From Candidatus Aenigmarchaeota archaeon ex4484_52 (GTDB lineage Archaea; EX4484-52), in NCBI GenBank assembly GCA_002254415.1, contig NJDR01000001.1:1-32115 (forward strand): a stretch of 32,115 nucleotides of DNA. Direction: 5' to 3'. Of the stretch, positions 22,507-30,040 are shown piece by piece; position 1 is the first letter of the stretch, and every line of letters begins with the position of its first letter. A program made the translations under genes and the position numbers. The notes beneath the pieces were generated by a model. The model saw only the letters and a list, made by a program, of their open reading frames with translations, had not been told where the DNA came from and ran no database searches.

Positions 22507-23229
22507 ATGAAAAAAATAAAATATAATTATAAGAAAAAAAAAATAAAACCAATACATTTATTTCCTTCATTATTTACTTATGCAAATGCATTATGTGGTT
22601 TTTATTCAATCGTTTTTTCAATAAAAGGGGATTTTTACAATGCAGGGATTCTAATAATTATTGCAATTTTAATGGATGGCTTTGACGGAAGAAGTGCAAG
22701 ATTTTTTGAAATATCAAATGAATTTGGAAAAGAATTAGATTCTCTTGCTGACTTGGTTTCATTTGGCGTTGCCCCTGCAATTTTGGTTTATTTGTCAAAA
22801 TTATATCTTTTTGGAACAACAGGAATGCTTATTGCTTTTTTATTGATTTTTGGAGGCATAAGCCGCCTTGCAAGATTTAATGTAATAAATACGAGCAGTT
22901 ATTTTTTAGGTCTTCCGATTCCTGTATCTGCTATGCTTGTTTCTTTTATTTTTATTGCAGATATTAATTTTTCTAAATATATATTTTCATATATTGTGAT
23001 AATTTTGTGTATATTAATGATTTCAAATATAAAATATCCTTCATTCAAGCAATTAAAAATCAAAAAACAAAAACAAATAATTGTGATTTTTGCTTTATTT
23101 TTAATTGTTTTTTTTGCAAATGTTTTTTTTGATATTAAAAAATTACTGATATTGCCTCCTGTTTTTTACATATTGTTTGGACCTTTTTTAGAGACGCAAA
23201 AATACAAAAAATATGCCAAAAGTAATTAA
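22507..23229 (+). CDS. pssA: CDP-alcohol phosphatidyltransferase, likely archaetidylserine synthase
   Basis: This 240-residue integral membrane enzyme joins a polar head group to a CDP-activated lipid. The family motif D-G-x2-A-R-x8-G-x3-D-x3-D is present as DGRSARFFEISNEFGKELDS followed by LAD, near residues 61-83. The N-terminal HLFPSLFTYANALCGFYSI (residues 18-36) is typical of the serine-transferring PssA branch, and about seven hydrophobic segments follow. In archaea the lipid would be CDP-archaeol. Its end overlaps the next gene by 17 bases. The choice of serine over inositol or glycerol rests on the N-terminal resemblance. Confidence 0.85.
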   Translation: MKKIKYNYKKKKIKPIHLFPSLFTYANALCGFYSIVFSIKGDFYNAGILIIIAILMDGFDGRSARFFEISNEFGKELDSLADLVSFGVAPAILVYLSKLYLFGTTGMLIAFLLIFGGISRLARFNVINTSSYFLGLPIPVSAMLVSFIFIADINFSKYIFSYIVIILCILMISNIKYPSFKQLKIKKQKQIIVIFALFLIVFFANVFFDIKKLLILPPVFYILFGPFLETQKYKKYAKSN

Positions 23230-23743
23230 TACAATAATTGAAAATATTCTTGTCGAATGTACATTAAAAACAAGATATATCCCTATTTCAACAATTGGTT
23301 TTATGATAGAAAAAAAGCCGTTTGATTTAGATTTGATGAATTATTTAATTCTTTTTGAAAGCCAATACAAAATTATAATTTTCAAAAAAGGAAAAATTAT
23401 AATTTCAGGAATAAAGGCATTTGAAAATGTAAAAGAAATATCAAACAAACTCGTAAAAAATACATTGGAAGATATATGCTGCGATGAAATTCAAAATATT
23501 TCAATAAGACAGACACTTGTAAAATTCATTATTGACAATCCAATTGCAAATATTAATCAAAAAATATCTTTGGATAAAAATTCAAAATATTTGCCAAAAT
23601 TAGATGTCTTTTTATGCAGGGCTAACAATAATAAAAATAATTTATCTTATGTTTTAGCAAACAACTCTAATGAAATTTTTGTTTTTGGAATTAAAAATAA
23701 CAACCAAATAAAAGAATTTAAAGATTTTGTTGAATGTATATAA
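23213..23743 (+). CDS. Divergent TATA-box-binding-protein-like protein
   Basis: This 176-residue protein, about the size of archaeal TBP (180-190), has a two-repeat plan. Repeat one ends with YKIIIFKKGKIIISGIKAFE (52-71), matching the TBP core x-x-L-I-F-x-S-G-K-x-V-x-T-G-A-K, and then a helix, ENVKEISNKLVKNTL. Repeat two ends EIFVFGIKNNNQIKEFKDFV (154-173), a shortened version without the GK hairpin. INTIIENILVE at the start fits the first TBP strand. The FPG(L/V)xYR block with its DNA-intercalating phenylalanines is not recognisable. It could be an extreme TBP or a TBP-fold protein with another role. It overlaps pssA by 17 bases and precedes gatC. Homology call is tentative. Confidence 0.5.
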   Translation: MPKVINTIIENILVECTLKTRYIPISTIGFMIEKKPFDLDLMNYLILFESQYKIIIFKKGKIIISGIKAFENVKEISNKLVKNTLEDICCDEIQNISIRQTLVKFIIDNPIANINQKISLDKNSKYLPKLDVFLCRANNNKNNLSYVLANNSNEIFVFGIKNNNQIKEFKDFVECI

Positions 23744-23769
23744 ATTATTTAACAAAAGTTTTTTTTATT

Positions 23770-24051
23770 ATGACATTTGAAGATATTGACAAATTATGCA
23801 AACTGGCAAGAATTGATTTAACAAAAGAAGAAAGACAGAAATTCAGTAAAGAAATCAATGAAGTGATTTTAATGTTTGATGAATTAGATGAAGTAAATAC
23901 AGGTAAAATAGAGCCAAGTTTTGATATATTTGACATTAAAGACAAATACAGGGATGACAAGATAGTTGAATTCACAAGAACAGATTTATTGTTTGAAAAT
24001 ATAAAATACAAAAAAGATAATTATATTATTGGACCAAAAGTCTTTGAATGA
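23770..24051 (+). CDS. gatC: GatC, amidotransferase subunit C
   Basis: This protein has 93 residues from the ATG at 23770, which gives the standard GatC opening MTFEDIDKLCKLARIDLTKE; an earlier frame start would add residues without homology. The helix ERQKFSKEINEVILMFDELDEV and the stretch KIEPSFDIFDIKDKYRDD match the linker that wraps around GatA and GatB. The complex amidates mischarged Asp-tRNA(Asn), and with GatAB also Glu-tRNA(Gln) in bacteria. Presence of GatC implies tRNA-dependent Asn formation. GatA and GatB are not in the window. Confidence 0.88.
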   Translation: MTFEDIDKLCKLARIDLTKEERQKFSKEINEVILMFDELDEVNTGKIEPSFDIFDIKDKYRDDKIVEFTRTDLLFENIKYKKDNYIIGPKVFE

Positions 24052-24120
24052 ATTTCTAATATTTGATTGACAAAATAATCAATAATTATTTAAAAAAATC
24101 TATTTTTATGTATATAAATT

Positions 24121-24312
24121 ATGTTGAGAGCATGCACAATTTGCAAAATACTGACAGATAAAAAGAAATGTCCAGTGTGTAAAAATGAAGATTTAACAGA
24201 AGAATGGAGCGGTATTATAGGTTGTATTAATCCTAAAAAAAGCAAAATTGCACAAAATATGAAAATTGAAATACCGGGCTTATATGCACAGCATTGCATT
24301 TCCTATGATTAA
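24121..24312 (+). CDS. spt4: Transcription elongation factor Spt4 (RpoE'')
   Basis: This 63-residue protein pairs with Spt5 to keep RNA polymerase processive. The zinc site is C-T-I-C near residues 5-8 and CPVC near 18-21. EEWSGIIGCINPKKSKIAQN near 28-47 matches the family's W-x-G-x-V-x-I-x-D-P-x-x-S-x-I-A block, with the usual aspartate changed to N. The last residues PGLYAQHC match P-G-x-Y-A. Length is normal. It precedes eS24, a common archaeal pairing (Spt4-S24e). Confidence 0.92.
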   Translation: MLRACTICKILTDKKKCPVCKNEDLTEEWSGIIGCINPKKSKIAQNMKIEIPGLYAQHCISYD

Positions 24313-24336
24313 TTTAATGAGTGTTTAATATATCTT

Positions 24337-24621
24337 ATGGAATTGATAAAAATAAAAGAAAAAAACAATCCCTTGCTAAACAGAGTAGAAATTGTTTTTG
24401 AAATAAATTCAAATGGACCAACTCCAAAAAAACAAGAGGTTGTAGATAAAATAGCAGATTTTGAAAAAAAAACAAAAGAGAATATTTTTGTTGTAAAAAT
24501 AAAACAGGAATTTGGAAAAACAACCAGCATAGCCCACGCATATATTTATGATTCAAAAGAAAAAGTATTGAAACGCAAAAAAAAGGATAAGAAAAAAGAA
24601 AAGGAAAAAGCCAAAAAATAA
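24337..24621 (+). CDS. rps24e: 30S ribosomal protein eS24
   Basis: This 94-residue protein matches archaeal S24e. NPLLNRVEIVFEINSNGPTP covers residues 11-30 and KKQEVVDKIADFEKKTKENI follows. FVVKIKQEFGKTTSIAHAYI near 51-70 ends in the conserved G-x-x-x-S-x-G/A-x-A-x-I-Y block. The C-terminal tail is a long run of alternating K and E. It follows spt4 by 24 bases and precedes the RNase P protein gene by 17 bases. Confidence 0.92.
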   Translation: MELIKIKEKNNPLLNRVEIVFEINSNGPTPKKQEVVDKIADFEKKTKENIFVVKIKQEFGKTTSIAHAYIYDSKEKVLKRKKKDKKKEKEKAKK

Positions 24622-24638
24622 TTCTCATAACTTAATTT

Positions 24639-24980
24639 ATGACCATAGAACAAATTTTAGAAAAATTTCCAAAACAGGAATTATTTGGTCTAAAAGTAAA
24701 AATAACAAATTCAACAAATAAATCACAAATTGGAAAATCAGGGATTATAATTAATGAGACAAAAAAAATGTTAAAAATTAGACAGAATGACAATAAAGAA
24801 ATTTTAATAGAAAAAAAGTCCAGTATTTTTGATTTTTGTGTTGAAAAAGAGAGATTGTCTGCTTATTTACCACTTGCAAAATTTGATATTGAGAATAATT
24901 TAAAAAAAAAAATGCATTTAATTATTGATGGAAAATTACTTGTTGGAAGAAGTGAAGAGAGAATAAAGAAAAAGATATAA
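24639..24980 (+). CDS. rnp1: RNase P protein component 1 (Rpp29/Pop4)
   Basis: This 113-residue protein is an RNase P subunit for tRNA 5' maturation. The Sm-like barrel shows FGLKVKITNSTNKSQIGKSG near 16-35, then IIINETKKMLKIR, matching the family's G-x-x-V-x-V-x-x-S-x-(N/D)-x-x-x-x-G-x-x-G-x-V-x-x-E-T block. The end, IDGKLLVGRSEERIKKK, matches the archaeal I-x-G-x-x-L-x-x-R-P-E-x-R signature, with P changed to S. The gene ends 3 bases before tRNA-Ser(GGA). Retaining RNase P protein contrasts with Nanoarchaeum, which has lost RNase P. Confidence 0.9.
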   Translation: MTIEQILEKFPKQELFGLKVKITNSTNKSQIGKSGIIINETKKMLKIRQNDNKEILIEKKSSIFDFCVEKERLSAYLPLAKFDIENNLKKKMHLIIDGKLLVGRSEERIKKKI

Positions 24981-24983
24981 TTT

Positions 24984-25064
24984 GTCGAGATCGCATAGTG
25001 GTAGTGCGCCAGTCTGGAAAGCTGGTGGGTTTTGCCCTCGGGGGTTCGAATCCCTCTCTCGACG
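24984..25064 (+). tRNA. tRNA-Ser (anticodon GGA)
   Basis: Acceptor GTCGAGA pairs with TCTCGAC and the discriminator is G. D-arm GCAT/GTGC. Anticodon stem CCAGT/GCTGG with loop CTGGAAA puts GGA at 34-36. Long variable arm (GGG with CCC). T-arm GGGGG-TTCGAAT-CCCTC with one G-U pair. No intron and no CCA. It lies 3 bases after rnp1 and its 3' end abuts or overlaps the uS14 coding sequence. Confidence 0.95.
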
Positions 25065-25222
25065 CTTATTTTAAAAGAAAAAGAAATTTCGGGCTGGAAA
25101 AAAGCGTTTGCAGGCGTTGCGGCTATCGCGGCAGAGGTGTTATAAATCAATATAATTTGCATTATTGCAAGAGATGTTTCAGAGAGATTGCTGAAATAAT
25201 TGGTTTTAAAAAATACAGCTAA
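25025..25222 (+). CDS. rps14: 30S ribosomal protein uS14, start unresolved
   Basis: The uS14 homology begins at about 25067 and gives 51 residues, YFKRKRNFGLEKSVCRRCG onward. These include the zinc C-x2-C pairs CRRC and CKRC and the end CFREIAEIIGFKKYS, matching archaeal S14 (about 50-56 residues). No ATG, GTG or TTG lies in frame between the tRNA end (25064) and the homology. The nearest in-frame start is the GTG at 25025, inside tRNA-Ser; another is at 24998. I give 25025 as a formal start. An alternative is a non-standard start codon just after the tRNA, perhaps on an mRNA freed by tRNA 3' processing. The protein itself is certain; the start is not. Confidence 0.85.
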   Translation: MGFALGGSNPSLDAYFKRKRNFGLEKSVCRRCGYRGRGVINQYNLHYCKRCFREIAEIIGFKKYS

Positions 25223-25226
25223 TCAA

Positions 25227-26249
25227 TCAAATTTTATATCTCAACAATGCAACAATACCACCTAATTCATATAAACGCTCTCCTGCATTATGGTGTGTTT
25301 CAATAATGTGAAAATTTATTTTTTTTTCTTTTGCTAATTCAATTAATTCTTCAATATTCTTATTTGAAATAATTTTGTCAGAAATTAATAATTGCTTTGC
25401 TGCACCAGATTTTATTGCATTATTTACATAGTCAATTCCATAAGCAACTTTTTCTGGTTTTTTTGCAAGTGCCTCAAAAATATTTTCAACTAATTTTATC
25501 TGCTCAGACAAGATAGAGTTTTTTACTACCCTGTCCATTATTCCCCGCGCAATAATTTCATTTAGTCCTGTTTTTCCAACAATACTTGTTTTATCAACAA
25601 TTGTATTTTTTAGTAAATTACAAACTTTTTCTTTTTTGTTTTCACAAATGTATTTAAAAAAATCAGATGCGGCAAAGCCAGGTCCTGCAATAATCAAATA
25701 ATTTGCATTATTTAAGTGTGTTTGTATTGCATTAAAACAATTGCCAAAATATTCATTTGTATTTATATTATATTGTTTTCCTGCATTTTGCCGTTTAATA
25801 TTGCAAACAGAAGATATTCTCTCCTCGTTGGCTTTTGCAATTAATGCATTTCTCTCATCAATATTTACAATTAAAATATTTGTTTTTTTATATCTAATGC
25901 ATTGCTTTAATTGATGAATTTCAAGATTATTCCATTTTTTTTCTATATGAAATATATTATTTGCTCCAATGTGCAGAGTATGGTGTCCTTTTTGAACAAT
26001 GTCTTTTGCTTCAATTATTTTTCCACCTATGTTTAATATATCTCCTTGCTTGGACAAATTTATTTTTTCAGCAATTATTTTCAAAAAAATAGAGACCTTT
26101 TGTTTCTTTGATGTTTTCTGCTCTGTCCTAAATGTTTTTGCACCAACAATATCATTTTTTTTTATGATTTTGCAAAGTGCGTACAGATCCTCTGTTGTCT
26201 GCGTCTTTATTATTGTGTTTTTCTTTGCATCAAATTTTATTAATTTCAT
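25227..26249 (-). CDS. pelA: Pelota (Dom34), ribosome rescue factor
   Basis: This 340-residue eRF1-like factor recognises stalled ribosomes with aEF1A and ABCE1. Domain A begins MKLIKFDAKKNTIIKTQTTEDLYAL, followed by IVGAKTFRTEQ with the usual K-x-x-x-x-K texture. Domain B is at about 130-250, with LIIAGPGFAASDFFKYI. Domain C is at about 255-340, with KVAYGIDYVNNAIKSGAAKQ and FHIIETHHNAGERLYELGGIVALLRY at the end. There is no GGQ motif, as expected for Pelota. Length is normal. It overlaps the ThiI-like gene by 4 bases, which indicates translational coupling. Confidence 0.95.
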   Translation of the reverse strand: MKLIKFDAKKNTIIKTQTTEDLYALCKIIKKNDIVGAKTFRTEQKTSKKQKVSIFLKIIAEKINLSKQGDILNIGGKIIEAKDIVQKGHHTLHIGANNIFHIEKKWNNLEIHQLKQCIRYKKTNILIVNIDERNALIAKANEERISSVCNIKRQNAGKQYNINTNEYFGNCFNAIQTHLNNANYLIIAGPGFAASDFFKYICENKKEKVCNLLKNTIVDKTSIVGKTGLNEIIARGIMDRVVKNSILSEQIKLVENIFEALAKKPEKVAYGIDYVNNAIKSGAAKQLLISDKIISNKNIEELIELAKEKKINFHIIETHHNAGERLYELGGIVALLRYKI

Positions 26250-26965
26250 AATTCATAACTTAAATTTGGAGTGAAAATAGGAATTCTTTCAATTGAAATA
26301 TTTCTGTTAGATAATAATTTTGCAGAATTGCAAAAATCATCTAATTCATTAATTTTTATTCCAAGCAAAATTGCTTTTGCTTTTGTCGAATTTATTTTTT
26401 TTATTAATTCATTTCTAAATTCTGCAATATGCAAATTAGAGCACTCTATTTTTGATATTTTGTTTTGTATATTGGGATCATATTTTCTAAAATTTTTTTG
26501 GCAAAAATTAATATCATTTTGTGTAATTTTTGTTCCAATTAAAATAACATATAATTTTGCACCTCTCACCAACATATTTAGCCCTGCTTTAATATCATCG
26601 TCAAAATATTTTTTTTCATTTCTAATCAAGCAAATAATATTTCCTTCGACGCCTGCTGGCAAGCCACCTAATCCAATAATTTTATTTGTATAAATCCAGA
26701 CATCATTGTTTTTTATTTCAATGAATATTGTCTTATCTGGCTTTGTTAAATTAACTTTATTTCCAAAAAATTTATTAATTAAAAAACCTATTTTTCTTTC
26801 AATGTCAATACTTGTAAAAATATGATTTCCCTGCCTCTTTACTCTAACTGCAAATGTTTGTTTTTTTGAAAGTTCTTTTTCCACTATTTCCTTTAATGTC
26901 TCAAATATTTTTTTGCAATAAAAGTCAATAGAAATATCTTTTTCAGCAGATATTTTTGATTGCAT
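26246..26965 (-). CDS. ThiI-like THUMP protein without the PP-loop motif
   Basis: This protein has about 239 residues from the ATG at 26965; a TTG two codons earlier is possible. The THUMP domain is clear, with TFAVRVKRQGNHIFTSIDIE near 37-56 and KVNLTKPDKTIFIEI near 70-84. IGLGGLPAGVEG near 97-108 is the ThiI junction where the PP-loop S-G-G-x-D-S should follow. Instead the sequence reads NIICLIRNEKKYFDDDIKAG, with no such motif. The following RGAKLYVILIG does align with the next ThiI strand. True ThiI is about 380 residues or more; this is much shorter. It would bind tRNA but not adenylate uridine 8. It overlaps eS19 by 23 bases and Pelota by 4. Confidence 0.75.
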   Translation of the reverse strand: MQSKISAEKDISIDFYCKKIFETLKEIVEKELSKKQTFAVRVKRQGNHIFTSIDIERKIGFLINKFFGNKVNLTKPDKTIFIEIKNNDVWIYTNKIIGLGGLPAGVEGNIICLIRNEKKYFDDDIKAGLNMLVRGAKLYVILIGTKITQNDINFCQKNFRKYDPNIQNKISKIECSNLHIAEFRNELIKKINSTKAKAILLGIKINELDDFCNSAKLLSNRNISIERIPIFTPNLSYEL

Positions 26966-27347
26966 TTTCAATATATTTCATTCCTTTCAGTGTTAATTTT
27001 CTTCCCTTTTTATTTTTCTCTACAAGGTCCAGTTTTTCTAATTGTTGCAATGCCTTTCTTATATTGTTGCCTGCTGCTTTTTTGAATTTTTCTGGCTTAT
27101 AACCTCTATTTTTCCTGCCGCCGTATTTTACCCTCAATCGCGAAACACCGATTTGTCTTGTTGAAACAAAGCACAAGATTGATGCTATTCTAAAAAACCA
27201 CCAATTTTTATCATCAGGAATTTTTTTTTTATGTATTCCTGTTTTTACAAAATTAATCCAATTTGGAATAGAGATTGTTTTTTCTTTTTGAAGATCGGAT
27301 GACAATTGATTAATTAATTTTTGCCTATCTACTATATTTATATCCAT
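26943..27347 (-). CDS. rps19e: 30S ribosomal protein eS19
   Basis: This 134-residue protein matches archaeal S19e. IPNWINFVKTGIHKKKIPDD lies near 27-46 and WWFFRIASILCFVSTRQIGV near 49-68. RLRVKYGGRKNRGYKPEKFK lies near 70-89, and the end is KALQQLEKLDLVEKNKKGRK then LTLKGMKYIENA, all family landmarks. Length is normal. It lies 7 bases after DUF655 and overlaps the ThiI-like gene, so it is part of a four-gene minus-strand operon. Confidence 0.95.
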   Translation of the reverse strand: MDINIVDRQKLINQLSSDLQKEKTISIPNWINFVKTGIHKKKIPDDKNWWFFRIASILCFVSTRQIGVSRLRVKYGGRKNRGYKPEKFKKAAGNNIRKALQQLEKLDLVEKNKKGRKLTLKGMKYIENAIKNIC

Positions 27348-27354
27348 ATTTATT

Positions 27355-27915
27355 TTAATTTCTTTTATATAAATTTACAGGATTTTTCTTGTTAAATAAC
27401 CTCCATTTTATATTATTGTTTTTTAACTCCTCTAATATTCTTTTTTTTATTGATTTTTTTATATCAATACCCAAAGATACTCTTTTATTAAAATCATCAA
27501 AGTTTATAAATTTACTTTTTTTTCTTTCATTGATTACATTCCACATATATTTTTTTCCTATCCCGGGAAGCAGTTCACATTGATGTTTTTTTTTTGTCAA
27601 AGGGCGCATATTATTTATAAAATCAATAAAAAAGTCCTGTTTTTCTTCAATAATTCGTTCAATTGAATTCTCTAATTCTTCTTGTGCAAAAGAACTTAAT
27701 TTTGAGTGATTTATAATATTTTTTATTGTTTTAATTTTATTTCTTTTCCCAAAACCAATATATACTTTTTCTTGAATTTTTATTGAAACATTTGGCAAAG
27801 ATACAGCTTCAAGTAAATTAAAATTATTATCTCCAACCAAATGAACAATTTGACCGGTATTTGTATCATAGGCAGATTTTATAATATCTATTATCATTGC
27901 ATATTCTTCTCTCAT
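27355..27915 (-). CDS. DUF655 protein, predicted RNA binding
   Basis: This 186-residue protein has an N-terminal S1-like beta domain with LVGDNNFNLLEAVSLPNVSI near 22-41 and KVYIGFGKRNKIKTIKNIIN near 46-65. A helical helix-hairpin-helix part has MRPLTKKKHQCELLPGIGKK near 103-122. This is the architecture of the archaeal DUF655 family, whose conserved H-x-L-E-L-L-P-G-I-G-K-K motif is visible with small changes. Members often sit next to the dimethyltransferase KsgA; here eS19 follows. RNA binding is inferred from the fold. It starts the DUF655-eS19-ThiI-like-Pelota operon. Confidence 0.85.
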   Translation of the reverse strand: MREEYAMIIDIIKSAYDTNTGQIVHLVGDNNFNLLEAVSLPNVSIKIQEKVYIGFGKRNKIKTIKNIINHSKLSSFAQEELENSIERIIEEKQDFFIDFINNMRPLTKKKHQCELLPGIGKKYMWNVINERKKSKFINFDDFNKRVSLGIDIKKSIKKRILEELKNNNIKWRLFNKKNPVNLYKRN

Positions 27916-28107
27916 ATTTTTTCCCTTGTATAACTATACATTTAGACAATAATATTTTTTTAAAACATATCTTTAAATTCTTTTTTATATTTCTTTAAAA
28001 AAAGTGTCGTTGCTTAAAGTAACAACAACATCTGTTTATATAAAAAATAACAAAAGCTTTTTATAATTAATGAATATATAATCATATACAATATAGGAAT
28101 GGAAAAG

Positions 28108-28113
28108 GGTGAT
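28108..28113 (+). promoter_or_regulatory. Shine-Dalgarno site of dnaK
   Basis: GGTGAT sits 3 bases before the ATG at 28117. It decides the start, since the upstream in-frame ATG at 28099 (MEKGDK) has no such site. The 180-base gap before it is A/T-rich, with a TTTATAA box near 28055-28065 as a possible promoter. No heat-shock repressor palindrome was recognised. Confidence 0.7.
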
Positions 28114-28116
28114 AAA

Positions 28117-30039
28117 ATGGGAAAAATAATAGGTATTGATTTGGGAACAACATTTAGTGCTGTTTCAGTAATGGAAGGTGGAAAAGCAGTTATAATTCCG
28201 AATAAAGAAGGAACAAGAACAACTCCATCAATAGTAGGATTTACAAAAACAGGCGAACGATTAATTGGTGTTTTGGCAAAAAGACAGGCAATTACAAATC
28301 CAAAAAACACAATTTATTCTGCAAAAAGATTTATAGGTAGAAAATTTAATGATTCTCTTGTGCAAAAAGAAATAAAAAAAATTCCATTTAAAGTAAAGGC
28401 AACATCAAACGGAGATTGTGCATTTGTACTTGAAAACGGAAAGAACTTCAGCCCTCAGGAAATATCTGCTATGATTTTGCAAAAATTAAAAGAAGATGCA
28501 GAAAGTTATTTAGGTACAAAAATAACAGAAGCAGTGATTACAGTCCCTGCTTATTTTGATGATGCTCAAAGAAATGCAACAAAAGATGCAGGAAAAATTG
28601 CTGGATTAAATGTAAAAAGAATAATAAATGAACCAACTGCATCTTCTCTTGCTTATGGAATAGACAAAACATCTTCTAAAACAATTCTTGTTTTTGATTT
28701 TGGCGGAGGAACATTTGATGTTACAATACTTGAGCTTGGAGAAGGAGTTTTTGAAGTAAAATCAACATCAGGAGATGATCATTTAGGTGGGGATGATTTT
28801 GACCAAAAAATAATGAATTATATTTTTGATGAATTTAAAAAACAAAATGGAATTGATTTGTCAAAAGATGCTTCTGCAATTCAGAGAATAAAAGATGCAG
28901 CAGAAAAAGCAAAAATAGAACTCTCAACAACTATACAGACCTCAATTAATCTTCCATTTATTACAGCAGATGCAAGTGGCCCAAAACACATTGACATGAC
29001 ATTGACAAGAGCAAATTTTGAAGAATTGATTGGTGATTTATTAGAAAGAGCAAAAAAGCCATGCCATAAAGCATTGGATGATGCCAAATTAAAACCAGCA
29101 GATATTGATGAAGTATTATTAATAGGAGGTTCAACAAGATGTCCAGCAGTCCAAAAACTTGCAAAAGATATGTTTGAAAAAGAGCCAACAAAAAACATAA
29201 ACCCAGATGAAGCAGTAGCACTTGGAGCAGCAATTCAGGGCGGAATTCTTGGCGGTGATGTGAAAGATGTGCTTCTTTTAGATGTAACTCCATTGACTTT
29301 GAGTATTGAAACATTAGGTGGAATCGCAACTCAGCTAATAGAGAGAAATACAACAATTCCTGCAAAAAAAACACAAATATTTTCAACAGCAGCAGACAAC
29401 CAGCCAAGTGTAGAAATAAATGTGCTTCAGGGAGAGCGAAAAATGGCAGCAGATAATATAAGTTTGGGAAGATTTATTTTAGATGGAATTCCACCGGCAC
29501 CGAGAGGAATACCACAAATTGAAGTAACATTTGATATTGATTCAAATGGCATTTTGCAGGTTTCAGCAAAGGATTTGGGGACAGGTAAACAACAAAGTAT
29601 TACAATTAAAAAGACAAGCGGGTTAAGTGATGAAGAAATCAAGAAAAAAATAGATGAAGCAAAAGCAAATGAAGAAGAAGATAAGAAAAGAGCACAGGAA
29701 ATTTTAGAGAAAAACGAGGCAGAAATGCTAGTAAATACTGTTGAAAAAACAATTAAAGAGGCACCAAAAGATATTTTAACAGATGACAAAAAAAAGGAAA
29801 TTGAAGACAAAAAACAGGCACTAAAAAAAGCAATTGAATCAAATAATATTGATGAAATAAAAACAAAAAAAGAAGATTTATCTAGTGCAATACAAGAAAT
29901 AACTATAAAGATGTATCAACAGGCTCAACAAAAAGCACAAGAAGCACAAAAACAACAACAAACAAAAGCATCAGAAGAAACAAAAAAAGACAAAAAAGAA
30001 GATGAAAAAGTTGTAGAAGGAGAAGTTGAAAATAATTGA
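28117..30039 (+). CDS. dnaK: Chaperone DnaK (Hsp70)
   Basis: This 640-residue ATP-dependent chaperone starts MGKIIGIDLGTTFSAVSVME. The three Hsp70 signatures are present: IDLGTTFS near 6-13, LVFDFGGGTFDVTILELG near 190 and VLLIGGSTRCPAVQKLAKD near 335. The linker DVLLLDVTPLTLSIET leads into the substrate domain, which ends near residue 545. The C-terminal lid is lysine/glutamate-rich, followed by a Q-rich tail and VVEGEVENN, close to the bacterial EEVxxKD-type end. Archaeal dnaK genes are of bacterial origin by known gene transfer. No grpE or dnaJ is adjacent, although these often cluster with it. It converges with pyrI, one base between the stops. Confidence 0.97.
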   Translation: MGKIIGIDLGTTFSAVSVMEGGKAVIIPNKEGTRTTPSIVGFTKTGERLIGVLAKRQAITNPKNTIYSAKRFIGRKFNDSLVQKEIKKIPFKVKATSNGDCAFVLENGKNFSPQEISAMILQKLKEDAESYLGTKITEAVITVPAYFDDAQRNATKDAGKIAGLNVKRIINEPTASSLAYGIDKTSSKTILVFDFGGGTFDVTILELGEGVFEVKSTSGDDHLGGDDFDQKIMNYIFDEFKKQNGIDLSKDASAIQRIKDAAEKAKIELSTTIQTSINLPFITADASGPKHIDMTLTRANFEELIGDLLERAKKPCHKALDDAKLKPADIDEVLLIGGSTRCPAVQKLAKDMFEKEPTKNINPDEAVALGAAIQGGILGGDVKDVLLLDVTPLTLSIETLGGIATQLIERNTTIPAKKTQIFSTAADNQPSVEINVLQGERKMAADNISLGRFILDGIPPAPRGIPQIEVTFDIDSNGILQVSAKDLGTGKQQSITIKKTSGLSDEEIKKKIDEAKANEEEDKKRAQEILEKNEAEMLVNTVEKTIKEAPKDILTDDKKKEIEDKKQALKKAIESNNIDEIKTKKEDLSSAIQEITIKMYQQAQQKAQEAQKQQQTKASEETKKDKKEDEKVVEGEVENN

Positions 30040-30040
30040 T

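Noticed and set aside
24998..25063. A longer uS14 beginning inside tRNA-Ser at 24998 as a settled annotation
   Set aside because: The first 22 codons translate tRNA sequence and have no S14 homology, so the longer start is only a formal possibility.
28881..29810. Minus-strand frames opposite dnaK
   Set aside because: They are shadows of a very well supported gene, with hydrophobic low-complexity translations and no motifs.
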